Assembly (NCBI RefSeq): GCF_020524285.1
Contig: NZ_JAIVKX010000002.1
Coordinates: 614,670 to 678,669 of the forward strand
Reading direction: 5' to 3'
From: Alloyangia pacifica
GTDB taxonomy: Bacteria; Pseudomonadota; Alphaproteobacteria; Rhodobacterales; Rhodobacteraceae
DNA length: 64,000 nt
Both the position numbers and the translations under genes were made by a program. This document shows, piece by piece, positions 54,006 through 63,766 of the stretch (the stretch's first letter is position 1; the number at the start of each line of letters is the position of its first letter). Under the pieces are notes generated by a model. It worked only from the letters and a program-made list of their open reading frames with translations, was not told the origin of the DNA and did not search any database.

Positions 54006-54359
54006 TCAGACCGGCATGGCCGCCAGGGCAACCCGGCGTCCCTCGCCCAGCAGCACGTTGTAGGTGCGGCAGGCCGACGGAGAGTTCATCACCTCGACAC
54101 CGACACCGGCTTGCTCGAGCCGGGCCGAGAGGCTCTTGGGCAGCAATGCGATGTCGCCGCCGGTGCCGACGAACAGCACGTCGATCTTGCCCGCGAGCGA
54201 GATCAGCGTGTCCTCGTCGGACAGTCCCGCCCAGGGCTGCATGCCCTCGGGAGAGATGCAGACGCCGCCGTCGACGGGACGACCGCCGATGCGAAAGAAG
54301 CCCGGGCCGTAGCCTTCCACGGGCATCGCGTCGCTGAAGTTGATTTCATTCATCCGCAT
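54006..54359 (-). CDS. Mth938-like (DUF498) domain protein
   Basis: 117 residues: MNEINFSDAMPVEGYGPGFFRIGG, DVLFVGTGGDIALLP and GVGVEVMNSPSACRTYNVLLGEGRRVALA match the Mth938/NDUFAF3-like family; the mitochondrial relative helps assemble complex I. The bacterial role is unknown. It sits between secF and ccmA, a conserved order in Rhodobacteraceae. GGGGAAG precedes the ATG at 54359. Confidence 0.9.
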   Translation of the reverse strand: MRMNEINFSDAMPVEGYGPGFFRIGGRPVDGGVCISPEGMQPWAGLSDEDTLISLAGKIDVLFVGTGGDIALLPKSLSARLEQAGVGVEVMNSPSACRTYNVLLGEGRRVALAAMPV

Positions 54360-54722
54360 GGTTCTTCCCCTAGTCCCATACAGCCGGCCCGGAACGGACC
54401 GCGCTCCCTGGAATGCGCCGCAAGACCTCCGGACACCCCCTCCCAAAAGATGTACGCAGGGCCCATGCCACGCTGCGCGGCAGCATAGGGGGGAAACAGA
54501 AAAAATCAAAACAATTTACCCGCCACGACCAATTGCCCGCCACCCGAAGCGGGTGACGGCCATCATGATAGGAGCGCCACCTTAGCGCCGATATACCAAA
54601 GCGACAAAGCCCTAGACAAAAGTCTAGGGCCTTGACGTAACAGGGGCTTAAAACTTCGGCAGATGGCCCGGCGATAGCCGAGCGCCGTGGCGCGGGCCGG
54701 TCGCCCGGCCCTGCCGCCAGCG
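54360..54722. other. Intergenic region between secF and Mth938-like gene
   Basis: No gene seen. It contains a perfect 9-bp inverted repeat with AAAA loop (54609-54630, arms GCCCTAGAC/GTCTAGGGC); read on the minus strand it has TTTG after the stem and may end the sec transcript. An AT-richer stretch around 54485-54530 may hold the promoter of the Mth938-ccm genes. Confidence 0.55.
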
Positions 54723-55691
54723 TCAGACGCTGGTGCCGGATTTCTTGGCCTCGCCCTCGGCTTCGGGCTTCGACCAGTCGCGCTTGACGCCGAGCCAGAG
54801 CAGCAGCGCCGAGGCGACAAAGACCGAGGAGTAGGTGCCGACGAAGACGCCCCAGATCATCGCGAAGACGAAACCGCGGATCACGTCTCCCCCCAGCGCG
54901 AAGAGCGCGAAGAGCGCCAGCAGCGTGGTGAAGGAGGTCATGAAGGTCCGGCTGAGCGTCTCGTTGATCGAGAGGTTCAGCACCTCCTTGATGTCGGTCT
55001 TCTTGTACTTGATCAGGTTCTCGCGCACCCGGTCGAAGACAACCACGGTGTCGTTGAGCGAGTAGCCGACGATGGTCAGCAGCGCCGCGATGGTAGTCAG
55101 GTCGAACTTGATCTGCAGCTCAGAGAAAACCCCGATGGTCAGCACCACGTCGTGCACCAGCGCCAGAACGGCACCGAGCGCGAACTGCCATTCGAACCGC
55201 AGCCAGATGTAGATCAGCACCGCGCCGATGGCGAGCACCACCGCCTCGACCGCGGTCCAGATCAGTTCCCCAGAGACCTTGGGACCGACGGATTCCACCG
55301 AGACGAACTGGATGTCGGGAGAGACTCCCTGCAGCGCCACCTCGACCTGCGCGATGGTTTCGGGGGTGACCGATTCCACCTCGTCCTGCGCCTGGATGCG
55401 CACCATGGCAACGTTCTGATCCGGCCCGAAGGACGGGTCGAACACCTCGGAGATGACCACGTCGCCCAGCCCCAGCGCGCCGAGCGCGTCGCGGTAGGCG
55501 CCGACGTCCACCGCCTCGGCGCTCTGCGTCCGGATGGTGGTGCCGCCGCGGAAGTCGATGCCGTAGTTCAGGCCGCGGGCGCCGAAGCTGACCAGCGCCA
55601 GCACGATCATCAGGGCAGAGATGCCGAACCACAGCTTCCAGTGCTTGAAGAAGTCGAAGCTCGTATTGTCGGGAATGACGCGAAGACGCAT
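54723..55691 (-). CDS. secF: Protein translocase subunit SecF
   Basis: 322 residues, six hydrophobic segments, RND-type. GLNYGIDFRGGT (about 49-60), LVHDVVLTIGVFS and GYSLNDTVVVFDRVREN are the SecF hallmarks. With SecD and YajC it uses the proton gradient to help export through SecYEG. It starts 3 bp after secD. Confidence 0.96.
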   Translation of the reverse strand: MRLRVIPDNTSFDFFKHWKLWFGISALMIVLALVSFGARGLNYGIDFRGGTTIRTQSAEAVDVGAYRDALGALGLGDVVISEVFDPSFGPDQNVAMVRIQAQDEVESVTPETIAQVEVALQGVSPDIQFVSVESVGPKVSGELIWTAVEAVVLAIGAVLIYIWLRFEWQFALGAVLALVHDVVLTIGVFSELQIKFDLTTIAALLTIVGYSLNDTVVVFDRVRENLIKYKKTDIKEVLNLSINETLSRTFMTSFTTLLALFALFALGGDVIRGFVFAMIWGVFVGTYSSVFVASALLLWLGVKRDWSKPEAEGEAKKSGTSV

Positions 55692-55694
55692 GGC

Positions 55695-57356
55695 TCAGAC
55701 CTCGATGGTTTTGGGACGGCGGCGTTCGAACCACATCGCGATCAGCAGCCGGGTGACGTAGATCGCGGTGAAGACCGAGGTGACGATGCCGAGGCCGAGG
55801 GTGATGGCGAAGCCGCGCACCGGACCCGAGCCCATGACATAGAGGATGATCGCCGTGATAATGGTGGTGATGTTGGCGTCGACGATGGCCGAGAGCGCCT
55901 TTTCGTAGCCGAGCTCGATGGCACGGGCCGGGCCGCGCGCGGTCTTCAGTTCCTCGCGGATACGCTCGAAGATCAGCACGTTGGCGTCCACCGCCATGCC
56001 GACGGTCAGCACGATGCCGGCGATGCCGGGCAGCGTCAGCGTGGCGCCGATCATCGACAGCAGGCCGAAGATCAGCCCGATGTTCACGATCAGCGCGACA
56101 TTGGCGAAGAGGCCGAAGAGCCCGTAGCTCGCCCACATGAAGCCGAGCACCGCGACGAAGGCCACGCCGGTCGCCAGCTTGCCCGCGTCGATGCTGTCCT
56201 GCCCCAGTTCCGGACCGATGGTCCGTTCTTCGAGGAAGTCGAGCCCGGCGGGCAGCGCGCCGGCGCGCAGCAGAACGGCGAGGTTGGTGGATTCCTCGAC
56301 CGAGAACTGGCCGGTGATGATGCCCGAGCCGCCGGGGATGTGGCTCTGGATCACCGGCGCCGAGATCACCTCGTCATCGAGCACGATGGCGAAGGGCGAG
56401 CCGATGTTGGCCGCGGTGTAATCGCCGAACTTGCGCGCGCCGCTGGGGTTGAAGCGGAAGGTCACCGCCGGGCGGCCGTTCTGGTCGAAGCTCGGCTGGC
56501 TGTCGGTCAGCTCCTCGCCGGTCACCACGGGCGCCTGTTCGAGCACGTAGTAGACCCCCTCCTCGTCCATGGCGGGCAGCAGCTCGTTGCCGACGCCGGG
56601 GGTGGTGTCGGGGTTGGTGGTGCGGCTGACCACCGGCTGGAAGGTCAGCTGGGCGGTGGTGCCGATGATGTCCTTGAGCTCGGCCGCCGAGCCGATGCCG
56701 GGCACCTGGATCAGGATGCGGTCGTTGCCCTGGCGCTGGATCGTAGGCTCGCGGGTGCCGACCTCGTCAATGCGGCGGCGGATGATCTCCAGCGACTGCT
56801 GCATGGTGCGCTCGTCGGTGGCCTGTTTCTCGGCATCCGAGAGGGTCACGACGACCTCGTCGCCCTGGCCGCTGACCTCGAGGTCGTTGGCGCCGGCGCC
56901 GGTGAGCGTGGTGACCGGACGCGCGAGGCCGCGCACCAGCTCCAGCGCGCGGGTCATGCCGTCGGGCTTGGAGATGCGCACGCGCAGCTCGCCGGCGGGC
57001 GAGGGCTGCAGGCGGATGGTGCCGACCGTGTCGCGCTCGGGACGCAGGATGTCACGGACGTCGGGCCAGAGCGCCTCGAGCCGCGAGGCGTAGACGTCGG
57101 CGACCTTAACCTCTGCGAGCAGATGCGCACCGCCGCGCAGGTCGAGGCCGAGATTGACCAGCCCCGAGGGCAGCCAGTTCGGCCAGCTCGCGGCGGCCGC
57201 CTCGCGCTCGGGCGTGGCGCCCGACTTCTCGATGGCCGCAACCGCGTCATTGTGGGATTCTACCCTGTTGTAGAACAGGTTAGGGCTGGCCAAGGCCAGC
57301 CCTACGATCACGAGCGCCCAGATAGTCAGGCGTTTCCAAAGATCGATCTGAAGCAT
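55695..57356 (-). CDS. secD: Protein translocase subunit SecD
   Basis: 553 residues. NLGLDLRGGAHLL (P1 base), the large periplasmic domain with TEQ/TQQ-type ubiquitin-like folds (RRRIDEVGTREPTIQRQG), and five C-terminal membrane segments with AGIVLTVGMAVDANVLIFERIREE. The ATG at 57356 (MLQIDLWKRL) is chosen; 22 codons upstream are open but not family-like. It lies 25 bp after yajC. Confidence 0.96.
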   Translation of the reverse strand: MLQIDLWKRLTIWALVIVGLALASPNLFYNRVESHNDAVAAIEKSGATPEREAAAASWPNWLPSGLVNLGLDLRGGAHLLAEVKVADVYASRLEALWPDVRDILRPERDTVGTIRLQPSPAGELRVRISKPDGMTRALELVRGLARPVTTLTGAGANDLEVSGQGDEVVVTLSDAEKQATDERTMQQSLEIIRRRIDEVGTREPTIQRQGNDRILIQVPGIGSAAELKDIIGTTAQLTFQPVVSRTTNPDTTPGVGNELLPAMDEEGVYYVLEQAPVVTGEELTDSQPSFDQNGRPAVTFRFNPSGARKFGDYTAANIGSPFAIVLDDEVISAPVIQSHIPGGSGIITGQFSVEESTNLAVLLRAGALPAGLDFLEERTIGPELGQDSIDAGKLATGVAFVAVLGFMWASYGLFGLFANVALIVNIGLIFGLLSMIGATLTLPGIAGIVLTVGMAVDANVLIFERIREELKTARGPARAIELGYEKALSAIVDANITTIITAIILYVMGSGPVRGFAITLGLGIVTSVFTAIYVTRLLIAMWFERRRPKTIEV

Positions 57357-57381
57357 ATTCGTGGGCGCTTTCGCGTTGGGA

Positions 57382-57669
57382 TCAGGACTCGGCGGGCTCG
57401 GTCTTCGACAGGACCTGGGCAACGGTGCTCTGGATCACGCGGACCTTAACGCCCTCGGCGATCTCGACCTCGACCTCGCCGCCTTCCTTGACCTTCACGA
57501 CCTTGCCGATCAGGCCGCCCTGGGTGACGATCTGGTCGCCGCGGCGCAGGGCGCTGACCATCTTCTGGTGCTCTTTCACCTTCTTCTGCTGGGGACGGAT
57601 CAGCAGGAAGTACATGATGCCGAAGATCAGGATCAGCGGGACGAACTGGGCAATGGCGTTGCCATCCAT
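57382..57669 (-). CDS. yajC: Preprotein translocase subunit YajC
   Basis: 95 residues: one membrane segment (VPLILIFGIMYFLLIRPQQKK) and a small soluble domain (LRRGDQIVTQGGLIGKV). Accessory subunit of the SecDF-YajC complex. AGGAG lies 7 bases before the ATG at 57669. First gene of the yajC-secD-secF operon, divergent from the protease gene. Confidence 0.95.
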   Translation of the reverse strand: MDGNAIAQFVPLILIFGIMYFLLIRPQQKKVKEHQKMVSALRRGDQIVTQGGLIGKVVKVKEGGEVEVEIAEGVKVRVIQSTVAQVLSKTEPAES

Positions 57670-57881
57670 GGGCGGGCTCCTCTTGAGTGACTGTGGGGGC
57701 ACGCCCCCCGCAAAATTTGGCCGGAACCTATGTGCGATCCTCCGCCGATGCAAGGCGCGATGGCAGCGGTCACAGGCGATGCACGGGCGATGCAGAGGGC
57801 GGGCGCACACGTGTGCGTGATGGACGCCCCCGCGCCGCCTGCCTAGATTGCATTGGGACAGCACACGGGAGCTTGGCCGGA

Positions 57882-58634
57882 ATGCAGATATCGCGAGTGT
57901 ACCGCGCGCTCGGCGTCGCCCTGCTGACGTGGCTTCCGGCCCTGCCCGCCTCTGCCGCGGACCTGCCGCCGCTGCCTCCCGAGGACCATGCCGCGTGGCA
58001 GGCGATCGGCCGGGTCAACACCCGCGGCTACAACCGGCGCGGCATGTGTTCCGGCACGCTCGTCGCGCCCGATCTGGTGCTCACCGCCGCGCATTGCGTG
58101 GCCGGGCCGGAGGGGGATCCCGTGCGCCCCGAACGGCTGCATTTCGTCGCCGGCTGGTTCGGCGGGGACTATGCCGACCACGCGCAGGTCGCCTCCTACG
58201 AGGTCCACCCCGAAGCCTACGCCGCACACCAACTCGACATCGAGCATGACCTCGCGCTGCTCACCCTCGTCCGCCCGCTCGAGCTGCCCCCCCTGACGCT
58301 GGGCAGCGCACCCGCCCCGCCCTTCGCGCTTGTCGGCTATCACGACCTGCGACCGAACCGGCTCTCGGCGCGCTTCGACTGTGACGGCCTGCGGGACCAT
58401 GCGCTGTTGCGCCTGTCGTGCCCGGTGCGGCCCGGCAATTCCGGCGGGCCGGTGCTGGTGCGGGAAGGCGGCAGGGCCGACGCCGCCCCGGATGACGCTG
58501 CGACCGCCGATCCGGTCACCACATGGCGCGTCATCGGCGTCGTCAGCGCCACCAATGCGCGCAGCAGCCTCGCGGTGCCGGTGGATGAGTGGCTTCGGGA
58601 GCGTCTTACGCGCGGCGCCCCCTACACTCCCTGA
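57882..58634 (+). CDS. Trypsin-like serine protease, secreted
   Basis: 250 residues with a signal peptide (ALGVALLTWLPALPASA). Chymotrypsin-fold peptidase with catalytic triad H71 (TAAHC), D123 (DIEHDLALL) and S187 (PGNSGGP); a glutamate-endopeptidase/V8-like size. Cysteines C56-C72 flank the histidine in the usual disulfide. Exported to the periplasm or outside. The ATG at 57882 begins the signal; GGAG upstream. It ends 49 bp before serS. Confidence 0.9.
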   Translation: MQISRVYRALGVALLTWLPALPASAADLPPLPPEDHAAWQAIGRVNTRGYNRRGMCSGTLVAPDLVLTAAHCVAGPEGDPVRPERLHFVAGWFGGDYADHAQVASYEVHPEAYAAHQLDIEHDLALLTLVRPLELPPLTLGSAPAPPFALVGYHDLRPNRLSARFDCDGLRDHALLRLSCPVRPGNSGGPVLVREGGRADAAPDDAATADPVTTWRVIGVVSATNARSSLAVPVDEWLRERLTRGAPYTP

Positions 58635-58683
58635 GCGATTCAGGGCATAACCCGCGCGAGTCGCACACAAAGAGGACAGACCG

Positions 58684-59976
58684 ATGCACGACATCCGCGC
58701 CATTCGCGAAAACCCCGCCGCCTTCGACGCGGCGCTCTCGCGCCGGGGTGTGGAGAATGCCTCGGCCCCCGTGCTGGCGCTGGACGAGGAGCGCCGCGCC
58801 GCGATCCACGCCGCCGAGACCGCGCAGGCCGCGCAGAAGGCCGCCTCCAAGGACGTCGGCAAGGCCAAGGCCAGCGGCGACGAGGCGGAATTCGAGCGCC
58901 TGCGCGCGCTGGTCGCCGAGAAGAAGGCCGAGGTCGCCGAGATGCAGGCCAAGGCCAAGGAACTCGACGCGCAGCTCGCCGACATGCTGATGGGCATCCC
59001 CAACCTGCCGTTCGAGGACACGCCCGATGGCGAGGACGAGGACGACAACGTCGAGATCCGCCGCTGGGGCGAACCCAAGGCGCTCGGCTTCGCGGCCAAG
59101 GAGCACTACGAACTGCCCTCGGTCATCCCCGGCATGGACTTCGAGACCGCGGCCAAGCTCTCAGGCGCGCGCTTCGTGGTGCTCTCGGGCGCCATCGCCC
59201 GCGTCCACCGCGCGCTGGCGCAGTTCATGCTCGACACCCACACCGAGGAGAACGGCCTCACCGAGACCTGGACCCCGGTGCTGGTGCGCGAAGAGATGAT
59301 GTATGGCACCGGCCAGTTGCCGAAGTTCGGCGAGGACAGCTACCAGACCCGCGAGGGCTGGTGGCTGGTGCCCACCGCCGAAGTGACGCTGACCAATATC
59401 GTCAATGGGCTGACCGTCGACGAAAACTACCTGCCGCGCCGCTACGTCGCGCACACCCAGTGCTTCCGCTCCGAGGCGGGCTCGGCCGGCCGCGACACCG
59501 CGGGCATGCTGCGCCAGCACCAGTTCGAGAAGGTCGAGATGGTCTCTGTGACGCATCCGGAGAAGAGCCGCGAGGAACTGGACCGGATGACACGTTGCGC
59601 CGAGGGTATCCTCGAGAAGCTCGGCCTGCCCTATCGCACCGTGGCGCTCTGCACCGGCGACATGGGCTTCGGCGCACGCCGCACGCATGACATCGAGGTC
59701 TGGCTGCCCGGTCAGAACCAGTACCGCGAGATCAGCTCGGTCTCCGTCTGCGGCGACTTCCAGGCGCGCCGGATGAACGCCCGCTTCAAGCCCGCCGAGG
59801 GTGGCAAGCCGGAGTTCCTGCACACCCTCAACGGCTCGGGCCTCGCGGTCGGGCGCTGCCTGATCGCGGTGCTGGAGAACGGCCAGCAGGAGGACGGTTC
59901 GGTCGAACTGCCCGAGGCGCTGCACCCCTGGCTGCGCGGCAAGACCAAGATCGCCGCCGACGGCGCGCTGGTCTGA
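58684..59976 (+). CDS. serS: Seryl-tRNA synthetase
   Basis: 430 residues, class II synthetase. N-terminal antiparallel coiled coil (about 30-100, alanine-, lysine- and glutamate-rich) for tRNA binding; then motif 2 [26 protein letters not shown] and motif 3 [22 protein letters not shown] (partly quoted). Charges tRNA-Ser with serine. AGAGGAC precedes the ATG. One base separates its stop codon from the next start. Confidence 0.97.
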   Translation: MHDIRAIRENPAAFDAALSRRGVENASAPVLALDEERRAAIHAAETAQAAQKAASKDVGKAKASGDEAEFERLRALVAEKKAEVAEMQAKAKELDAQLADMLMGIPNLPFEDTPDGEDEDDNVEIRRWGEPKALGFAAKEHYELPSVIPGMDFETAAKLSGARFVVLSGAIARVHRALAQFMLDTHTEENGLTETWTPVLVREEMMYGTGQLPKFGEDSYQTREGWWLVPTAEVTLTNIVNGLTVDENYLPRRYVAHTQCFRSEAGSAGRDTAGMLRQHQFEKVEMVSVTHPEKSREELDRMTRCAEGILEKLGLPYRTVALCTGDMGFGARRTHDIEVWLPGQNQYREISSVSVCGDFQARRMNARFKPAEGGKPEFLHTLNGSGLAVGRCLIAVLENGQQEDGSVELPEALHPWLRGKTKIAADGALV

Positions 59977-59977
59977 T

Positions 59978-60679
59978 ATGATCTGGGTTCGGCCGCTCCT
60001 GCTGTTTCTCGCGGCGGTCGCCTTCGCGGCCTCGCCGCTGGTGTTTCCTGGGTTCAACGGGTTCGCGCCGGACGCCTTTCCGGTCCCGCAGGCCGATCCG
60101 CCGGTACAACCGGCGGGCTATGCCTTCGCGATCTGGGGGCTGATCTACCTCTGGCTCATCGCCGGCACCGGCTTCGGCCTGCTGCGCCGCGCCGACGACT
60201 ATGACTGGATGGACCACCGCGACCCGCTGCTGATCAGCCTCGCGGTGGGCATCTTCTGGCTGCCAGTGGCGCAGGTCTCGCCCATAGCCGCGACGGCGAT
60301 GATCTGGGTGATGCTGGCGACGGCGCTCGTCGCGCTGTTCCGGGCCGGCGACATGGACCGCTGGTGGCAGATCGCCCCGATCGCGGTCTATACCGGCTGG
60401 CTGACGGCAGCCGCCTGCGTCTCGATCGGCCTTCTGCTCGGCGGCTACGGGCTGCTGCCCGAGACACCCGCGGCGCTGGTCGCCCTGGCCCTGGCGCTGG
60501 TCATCTCGGTTGTCGCGCAGTACCGGCTGCACCGCGCACCGCTCTACGGCATCACGGTGATCTGGGCACTGGTCGGAGTGATCGTCGCCAACGCCAGCCC
60601 CCTGAACTTCGCGGTCGCCGGGCTCGCCGCAGCGGGCATCTTCGCCATCCTCGCGCTGCGCGGCACGGACACCGAGTAG
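59978..60679 (+). CDS. TspO/MBR-like tryptophan-rich membrane protein
   Basis: 233 residues with about seven hydrophobic segments. YAFAIWGLIYLWLIAGTG resembles the tryptophan-rich segment of TspO/MBR proteins. It is longer than classical TspO (about 160 residues), so it belongs to the extended group often annotated as tryptophan-rich sensory protein. Role uncertain; classical TspO binds tetrapyrroles. Its ATG starts one base after the serS TGA and so is coupled to it. Confidence 0.75.
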   Translation: MIWVRPLLLFLAAVAFAASPLVFPGFNGFAPDAFPVPQADPPVQPAGYAFAIWGLIYLWLIAGTGFGLLRRADDYDWMDHRDPLLISLAVGIFWLPVAQVSPIAATAMIWVMLATALVALFRAGDMDRWWQIAPIAVYTGWLTAAACVSIGLLLGGYGLLPETPAALVALALALVISVVAQYRLHRAPLYGITVIWALVGVIVANASPLNFAVAGLAAAGIFAILALRGTDTE

Positions 60680-60685
60680 ACGGTT

Positions 60686-60727
60686 TTCGACAACTACAAA
60701 TTCGACAACTACAAATTCGACAACTTC
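60686..60727 (+). repeat. Short tandem repeat, 15-bp unit
   Basis: TTCGACAACTACAAA occurs at 60686-60700 and 60701-60715, followed by a partial third unit (60716-60727). It lies 6 bp after the TspO-like stop codon, just before the terminator palindrome. Confidence 0.9.
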
Positions 60728-60733
60728 AGAAGA

Positions 60734-60770
60734 GAACCTCCGCGGGGCGCCCCGCGGAGGTTCTTCGTTT
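60734..60770 (+). terminator. 30-bp perfect palindrome, probable terminator
   Basis: 60734-60748 is exactly complementary to 60749-60763, followed by TTCGTTT. The real hairpin would have a small loop in the GGGGCGCCCC centre. It probably ends the serS-tspO transcript. The 110 bp after it hold nothing I recognise. Confidence 0.75.
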
Positions 60771-60881
60771 CTTGCAGAGGTGGCGTCAGGGGGAACTCAC
60801 GCGGTGTCGTGAGACCAGCCGGACTAGGAGCAAAATTTCCTCCCCCGGACAGACCCGGCCGCCCCTTGGGCAGGCGCCCCG

Positions 60882-61166
60882 TCAGTCGATCGGGATCATC
60901 ACCACCGTCGTCCTGATCTCATAGGGCAGGATGACGATGTCATGCACTTCGGGATCATCCCCCGAGATGCTGATTTGGGTGGCCGCTTCGCAGATATTGG
61001 CCTCTGCCTCGGTGGCGGATCCGGCCTGCTCTTCGGCAGCCATGGCGATTTCATCGGCCACAGCGATGATGAACCCGTCACACTTCACTTGCTTGACGTT
61101 GGCAAAGGCGGCGCTCGACGACAGGGCGAGCACGGCGGCAATGGCGGAAAGATGAGTCAACTTCAT
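60882..61166 (-). CDS. Small exported protein, unknown
   Basis: 94 residues with a Sec signal peptide (HLSAIAAVLALSSSAAFA, cleavage before N23). The mature 72 residues are acidic (EEQAGSATEAEANICEAA, SGDDPEVHD) with two cysteines, C29 and C59, that could form a disulfide. I recognise no family. GGAG lies 8 bases before the ATG, supporting a real gene. It stands alone between a terminator and the divergent DoxX gene. Confidence 0.72.
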   Translation of the reverse strand: MKLTHLSAIAAVLALSSSAAFANVKQVKCDGFIIAVADEIAMAAEEQAGSATEAEANICEAATQISISGDDPEVHDIVILPYEIRTTVVMIPID

Positions 61167-61538
61167 TTCAAATGCTCCAGATCAAAGTGCCCAAACATTA
61201 CTCAGCGCCACCCACCCATGCAACCATTTGTTGCGCATGCATGTTTCGCACTCACCTATTCTGCGAGTGCACAATCCCGCATGCGGCGATCCCCGACACC
61301 CGAACACGCTTTTTCTGCGACGCGCAGCCTCGGCGGAGCGACGCCTAACGCCCGCAAGCGCACCTGTCACATGTGGCCCCCACCCCGCGTGCCGCCTGCG
61401 GCAGCGCGACAGTATTACGAACATCGCGTGGGCAATATTCCAATAACTTCCCACATTATCGCGACAGTCCACATCCGCTATCTCTGCCGCATCAGACAAG
61501 ACGCCGCACGGCGCGGCGCCCGAAACCGGAGAGATACA
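61167..61538. other. Divergent intergenic region before doxX
   Basis: No gene seen. It is AT-richer than average and includes small inverted repeats (CAAC-CATTT-GTTG near 61221; GCACTC ... GAGTGC at about 61248-61270), and should contain the promoters of the small exported protein and of DoxX. Confidence 0.4.
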
Positions 61539-61961
61539 ATGACCAATATCCTGCAATCGGTGGGCTTCGGCTCCGCCACCTCGATCGCCCTTGCCGCCCT
61601 CCTGCTGCGCGTGAGCCTCGGCGCCCTGTTCCTCGCCCACGCCTGGCTGAAGGTCTACGTCTTCACCCCCGCCGGCGCGGCACAATACTTCAGCTCGCTC
61701 GGCGTGCCGGGCTTCATGGCCTACCTCACCATCGCCGCCGAAGTGCTCGGCGGTCTGGCGCTGATCCTCGGGGTCCAGACCAGCCTCGTGTCGCTGCTGC
61801 TGATCCCGGTGCTGCTCGGCGCAGCCATCCTCGCCCACGGTCCGAACGGCTTCTGGTTCACCAACGAGGGCGGCGGCTGGGAATACCCCGCCTTCTGGGC
61901 GCTGGCCCTGCTGGTGCAATCGCTGCTCGGTGGCGGGCTGCTGGCCATCACCAAGGGCTGA
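61539..61961 (+). CDS. DoxX family membrane protein
   Basis: 140 residues with four hydrophobic segments and the DoxX marks ALLLRVSLGALFLAHAWLK and AAEVLGGLALILG, followed by the NGFWFTNEGGGWEYPAFW loop typical of this subgroup. Members are linked to thiol and redox stress responses in some bacteria; the role here is not shown. GGAGAG precedes the ATG at 61539; monocistronic with a terminator after it. Confidence 0.88.
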   Translation: MTNILQSVGFGSATSIALAALLLRVSLGALFLAHAWLKVYVFTPAGAAQYFSSLGVPGFMAYLTIAAEVLGGLALILGVQTSLVSLLLIPVLLGAAILAHGPNGFWFTNEGGGWEYPAFWALALLVQSLLGGGLLAITKG

Positions 61962-61975
61962 GCTCCTTTCCAACA

Positions 61976-62007
61976 AAAAGCGCCGGAGCTTTGGCTCCGG
62001 CGCTTTT
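61976..62007. terminator. Bidirectional terminator between doxX and der
   Basis: Fourteen-bp perfect stem (61976-61989 with 61994-62007), loop TTTG, with A run before and T run after, so it works for both convergent genes. Confidence 0.92.
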
Positions 62008-62039
62008 CGTGTCCTTGGTCCCGCCCTGGCGCTGCCCCC

Positions 62040-63521
62040 TCAGCCCTTCTGCTTGGGCAGCTTGCCGAGGTGCTTCTTCAGGGCACCGGCGTTCTTCTCG
62101 CGCTTGCCCTTCCAGGGGTTCTTGTCGCCCTGCCCGCGCAACGTCAGGCGGATCGGCGTGCCGGGCATGTCGAAGGCCTCGCGCAGACCGTTCACCAGGT
62201 AGCGCGTGTAGCTGTCGGGCATGTCCTGCGGCCGCGAACACATCACGACGAATCCCGGCGGCCGGGTCTTGGCCTGGGTCATGTAGCGCAGCTTGATGCG
62301 GCGGCCCTGCGGCGCGGGCGGCGGGTGGCTCGACACCATGCCCTCGAGCCAGCGGTTGAGCTGGCCGGTCGAGACGCGGCGGTTCCAGGTGGTCCAGGCC
62401 TTCATGATCGCCGCATTGAGCCGGTCGAGCCCGCGCCCGGTCTTGGCCGAGACGGTGACCAGCGGCGCGCCGCGCAGCTGCGGCAGCAGCCGATCGAAAG
62501 CCTCCTTGAGGTCGCGCAGCTTCTCCTGCTTGTGCTCCTCGACGTCCCACTTGTTCACCGCCACGACCACCGCCCGGCCCTCGCGCTCGGCGAGGTCGGC
62601 GATGCGCAGATCCTGCTGCTCGAAGGGGATGGCGGCATCGAGCAGCACCACCACGACCTCGGCGAACTTGACCGCGCGCAGACCGTCGGAAACCGAGAGT
62701 TTCTCGAGCTTTTCCTGCACCTTGGCACGCTTGCGCATGCCGGCGGTGTCGAAGATGCGCATCGGCACGCCGTCCCAGTCCATGCGGACCGAGATCGCGT
62801 CGCGGGTGATCCCGGCCTCGGGGCCGGTCAGCAGCCGGTCCTCGCCGAGGATCTTGTTGATCAGCGTCGACTTGCCGGCGTTGGGGCGACCCACCACGGC
62901 GATCTGCAGCGGCTTGTTCGCGGTCGGCATGACCAGCTTGGCCTCGCCGTCCTCGTCATCCCCCAACTCGTCCTCATCCAGCTCCAGCTCGGTCTCGGGC
63001 GCCTCCTCGGCGGCGCGCTCGGCAAAGGCATCGGCCAGCGGCATGAGCGCGCTGTAGAGTTCGGGCAGACCCTCGCCGTGCTCCGCCGAAAGCCGGATCG
63101 GCTCGCCGAGGCCGAGGCTGTAGGCCTCGATCACACCGGCATCGGCGGCAGAGCCTTCACCCTTGTTGGCGGCAAGGATCACATGCGCCGAGCGCTTGCG
63201 CAGGATCTCCGCGAAGATCTCGTCGGTCGGAGTCACGCCGACACGGGCGTCGATCATGAACAGGCAGACGTCGGCCATGTCGACGGCGCGCTCGGTGAGC
63301 TTGCGCATGCGGCCCTGCAGCGACTCGTCGGTGGCCTCTTCCAGGCCCGCCGTGTCGATGACGGTGAATCGCAGGTCGCCGAGCTTGCCCTCGCCCTCGC
63401 GCAGGTCGCGCGTGACGCCGGGCTGGTCATCGACCAGCGCCAGCCGCTTGCCGACCAGGCGGTTGAACAGGGTGGACTTGCCAACGTTGGGGCGGCCGAC
63501 GATGGCGAGGGAGAATGTCAT
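62040..63521 (-). CDS. der: Ribosome biogenesis GTPase Der (EngA)
   Basis: 493 residues, two tandem GTPase domains and a C-terminal KH-like domain. First P-loop GRPNVGKST (9-17) with DTAG and a NKxD-equivalent NKGE variant, second P-loop GRPNAGKST with [10 protein letters not shown] and NKWD. An acidic linker ([18 protein letters not shown]) joins the G domains. It binds the 50S subunit during assembly. AGAGG lies 8 bases before the ATG at 63521, better than the ATG at 63545. Confidence 0.96.
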   Translation of the reverse strand: MTFSLAIVGRPNVGKSTLFNRLVGKRLALVDDQPGVTRDLREGEGKLGDLRFTVIDTAGLEEATDESLQGRMRKLTERAVDMADVCLFMIDARVGVTPTDEIFAEILRKRSAHVILAANKGEGSAADAGVIEAYSLGLGEPIRLSAEHGEGLPELYSALMPLADAFAERAAEEAPETELELDEDELGDDEDGEAKLVMPTANKPLQIAVVGRPNAGKSTLINKILGEDRLLTGPEAGITRDAISVRMDWDGVPMRIFDTAGMRKRAKVQEKLEKLSVSDGLRAVKFAEVVVVLLDAAIPFEQQDLRIADLAEREGRAVVVAVNKWDVEEHKQEKLRDLKEAFDRLLPQLRGAPLVTVSAKTGRGLDRLNAAIMKAWTTWNRRVSTGQLNRWLEGMVSSHPPPAPQGRRIKLRYMTQAKTRPPGFVVMCSRPQDMPDSYTRYLVNGLREAFDMPGTPIRLTLRGQGDKNPWKGKREKNAGALKKHLGKLPKQKG

Positions 63522-63607
63522 GGCACGCACCTCTTGCGGATTCAAACCCCGCCTTTACCGCAAAGCGTCGGCGGGAGAAAGGGATCTCGGACAGCACCGC
63601 CGAAGAT

Positions 63608-63650
63608 GGGGGCGCTGCCCCCGCCCTTCGGGCCCCCCGGGATATTTTGC
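63608..63650. repeat. Dispersed intergenic repeat, copy 3 (reverse orientation)
   Basis: On the minus strand: CAAAATATCCCGGGGG, a small hairpin (GCCC-GAA-GGGC) and GGGGGCAGCGCCCCC. The flank at 63680-63699 (CTTTCTTCTCTTTCCAAAT) matches sequence beside copy 2. Confidence 0.7.
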
Positions 63651-63710
63651 CCTAGAAGAAGCCTAGAGCCTGCCCGACCTTTCTTCTCTTTCCAAATAGG
63701 CACCGTCCAA

Positions 63711-63746
63711 AGAAAACGCCCGCGCTCTTGTCGGAGAGCGCGGGCG
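63711..63746 (-). terminator. Terminator after the aldehyde dehydrogenase gene
   Basis: Twelve-bp perfect stem (63717-63728 with 63735-63746), six-base loop, and TTTTCTTT on the minus strand. It lies 20 bp after the stop codon of the partial gene at the right edge. Confidence 0.88.
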
Positions 63747-63766
63747 CGGATCGGAATGGCGCCGGC

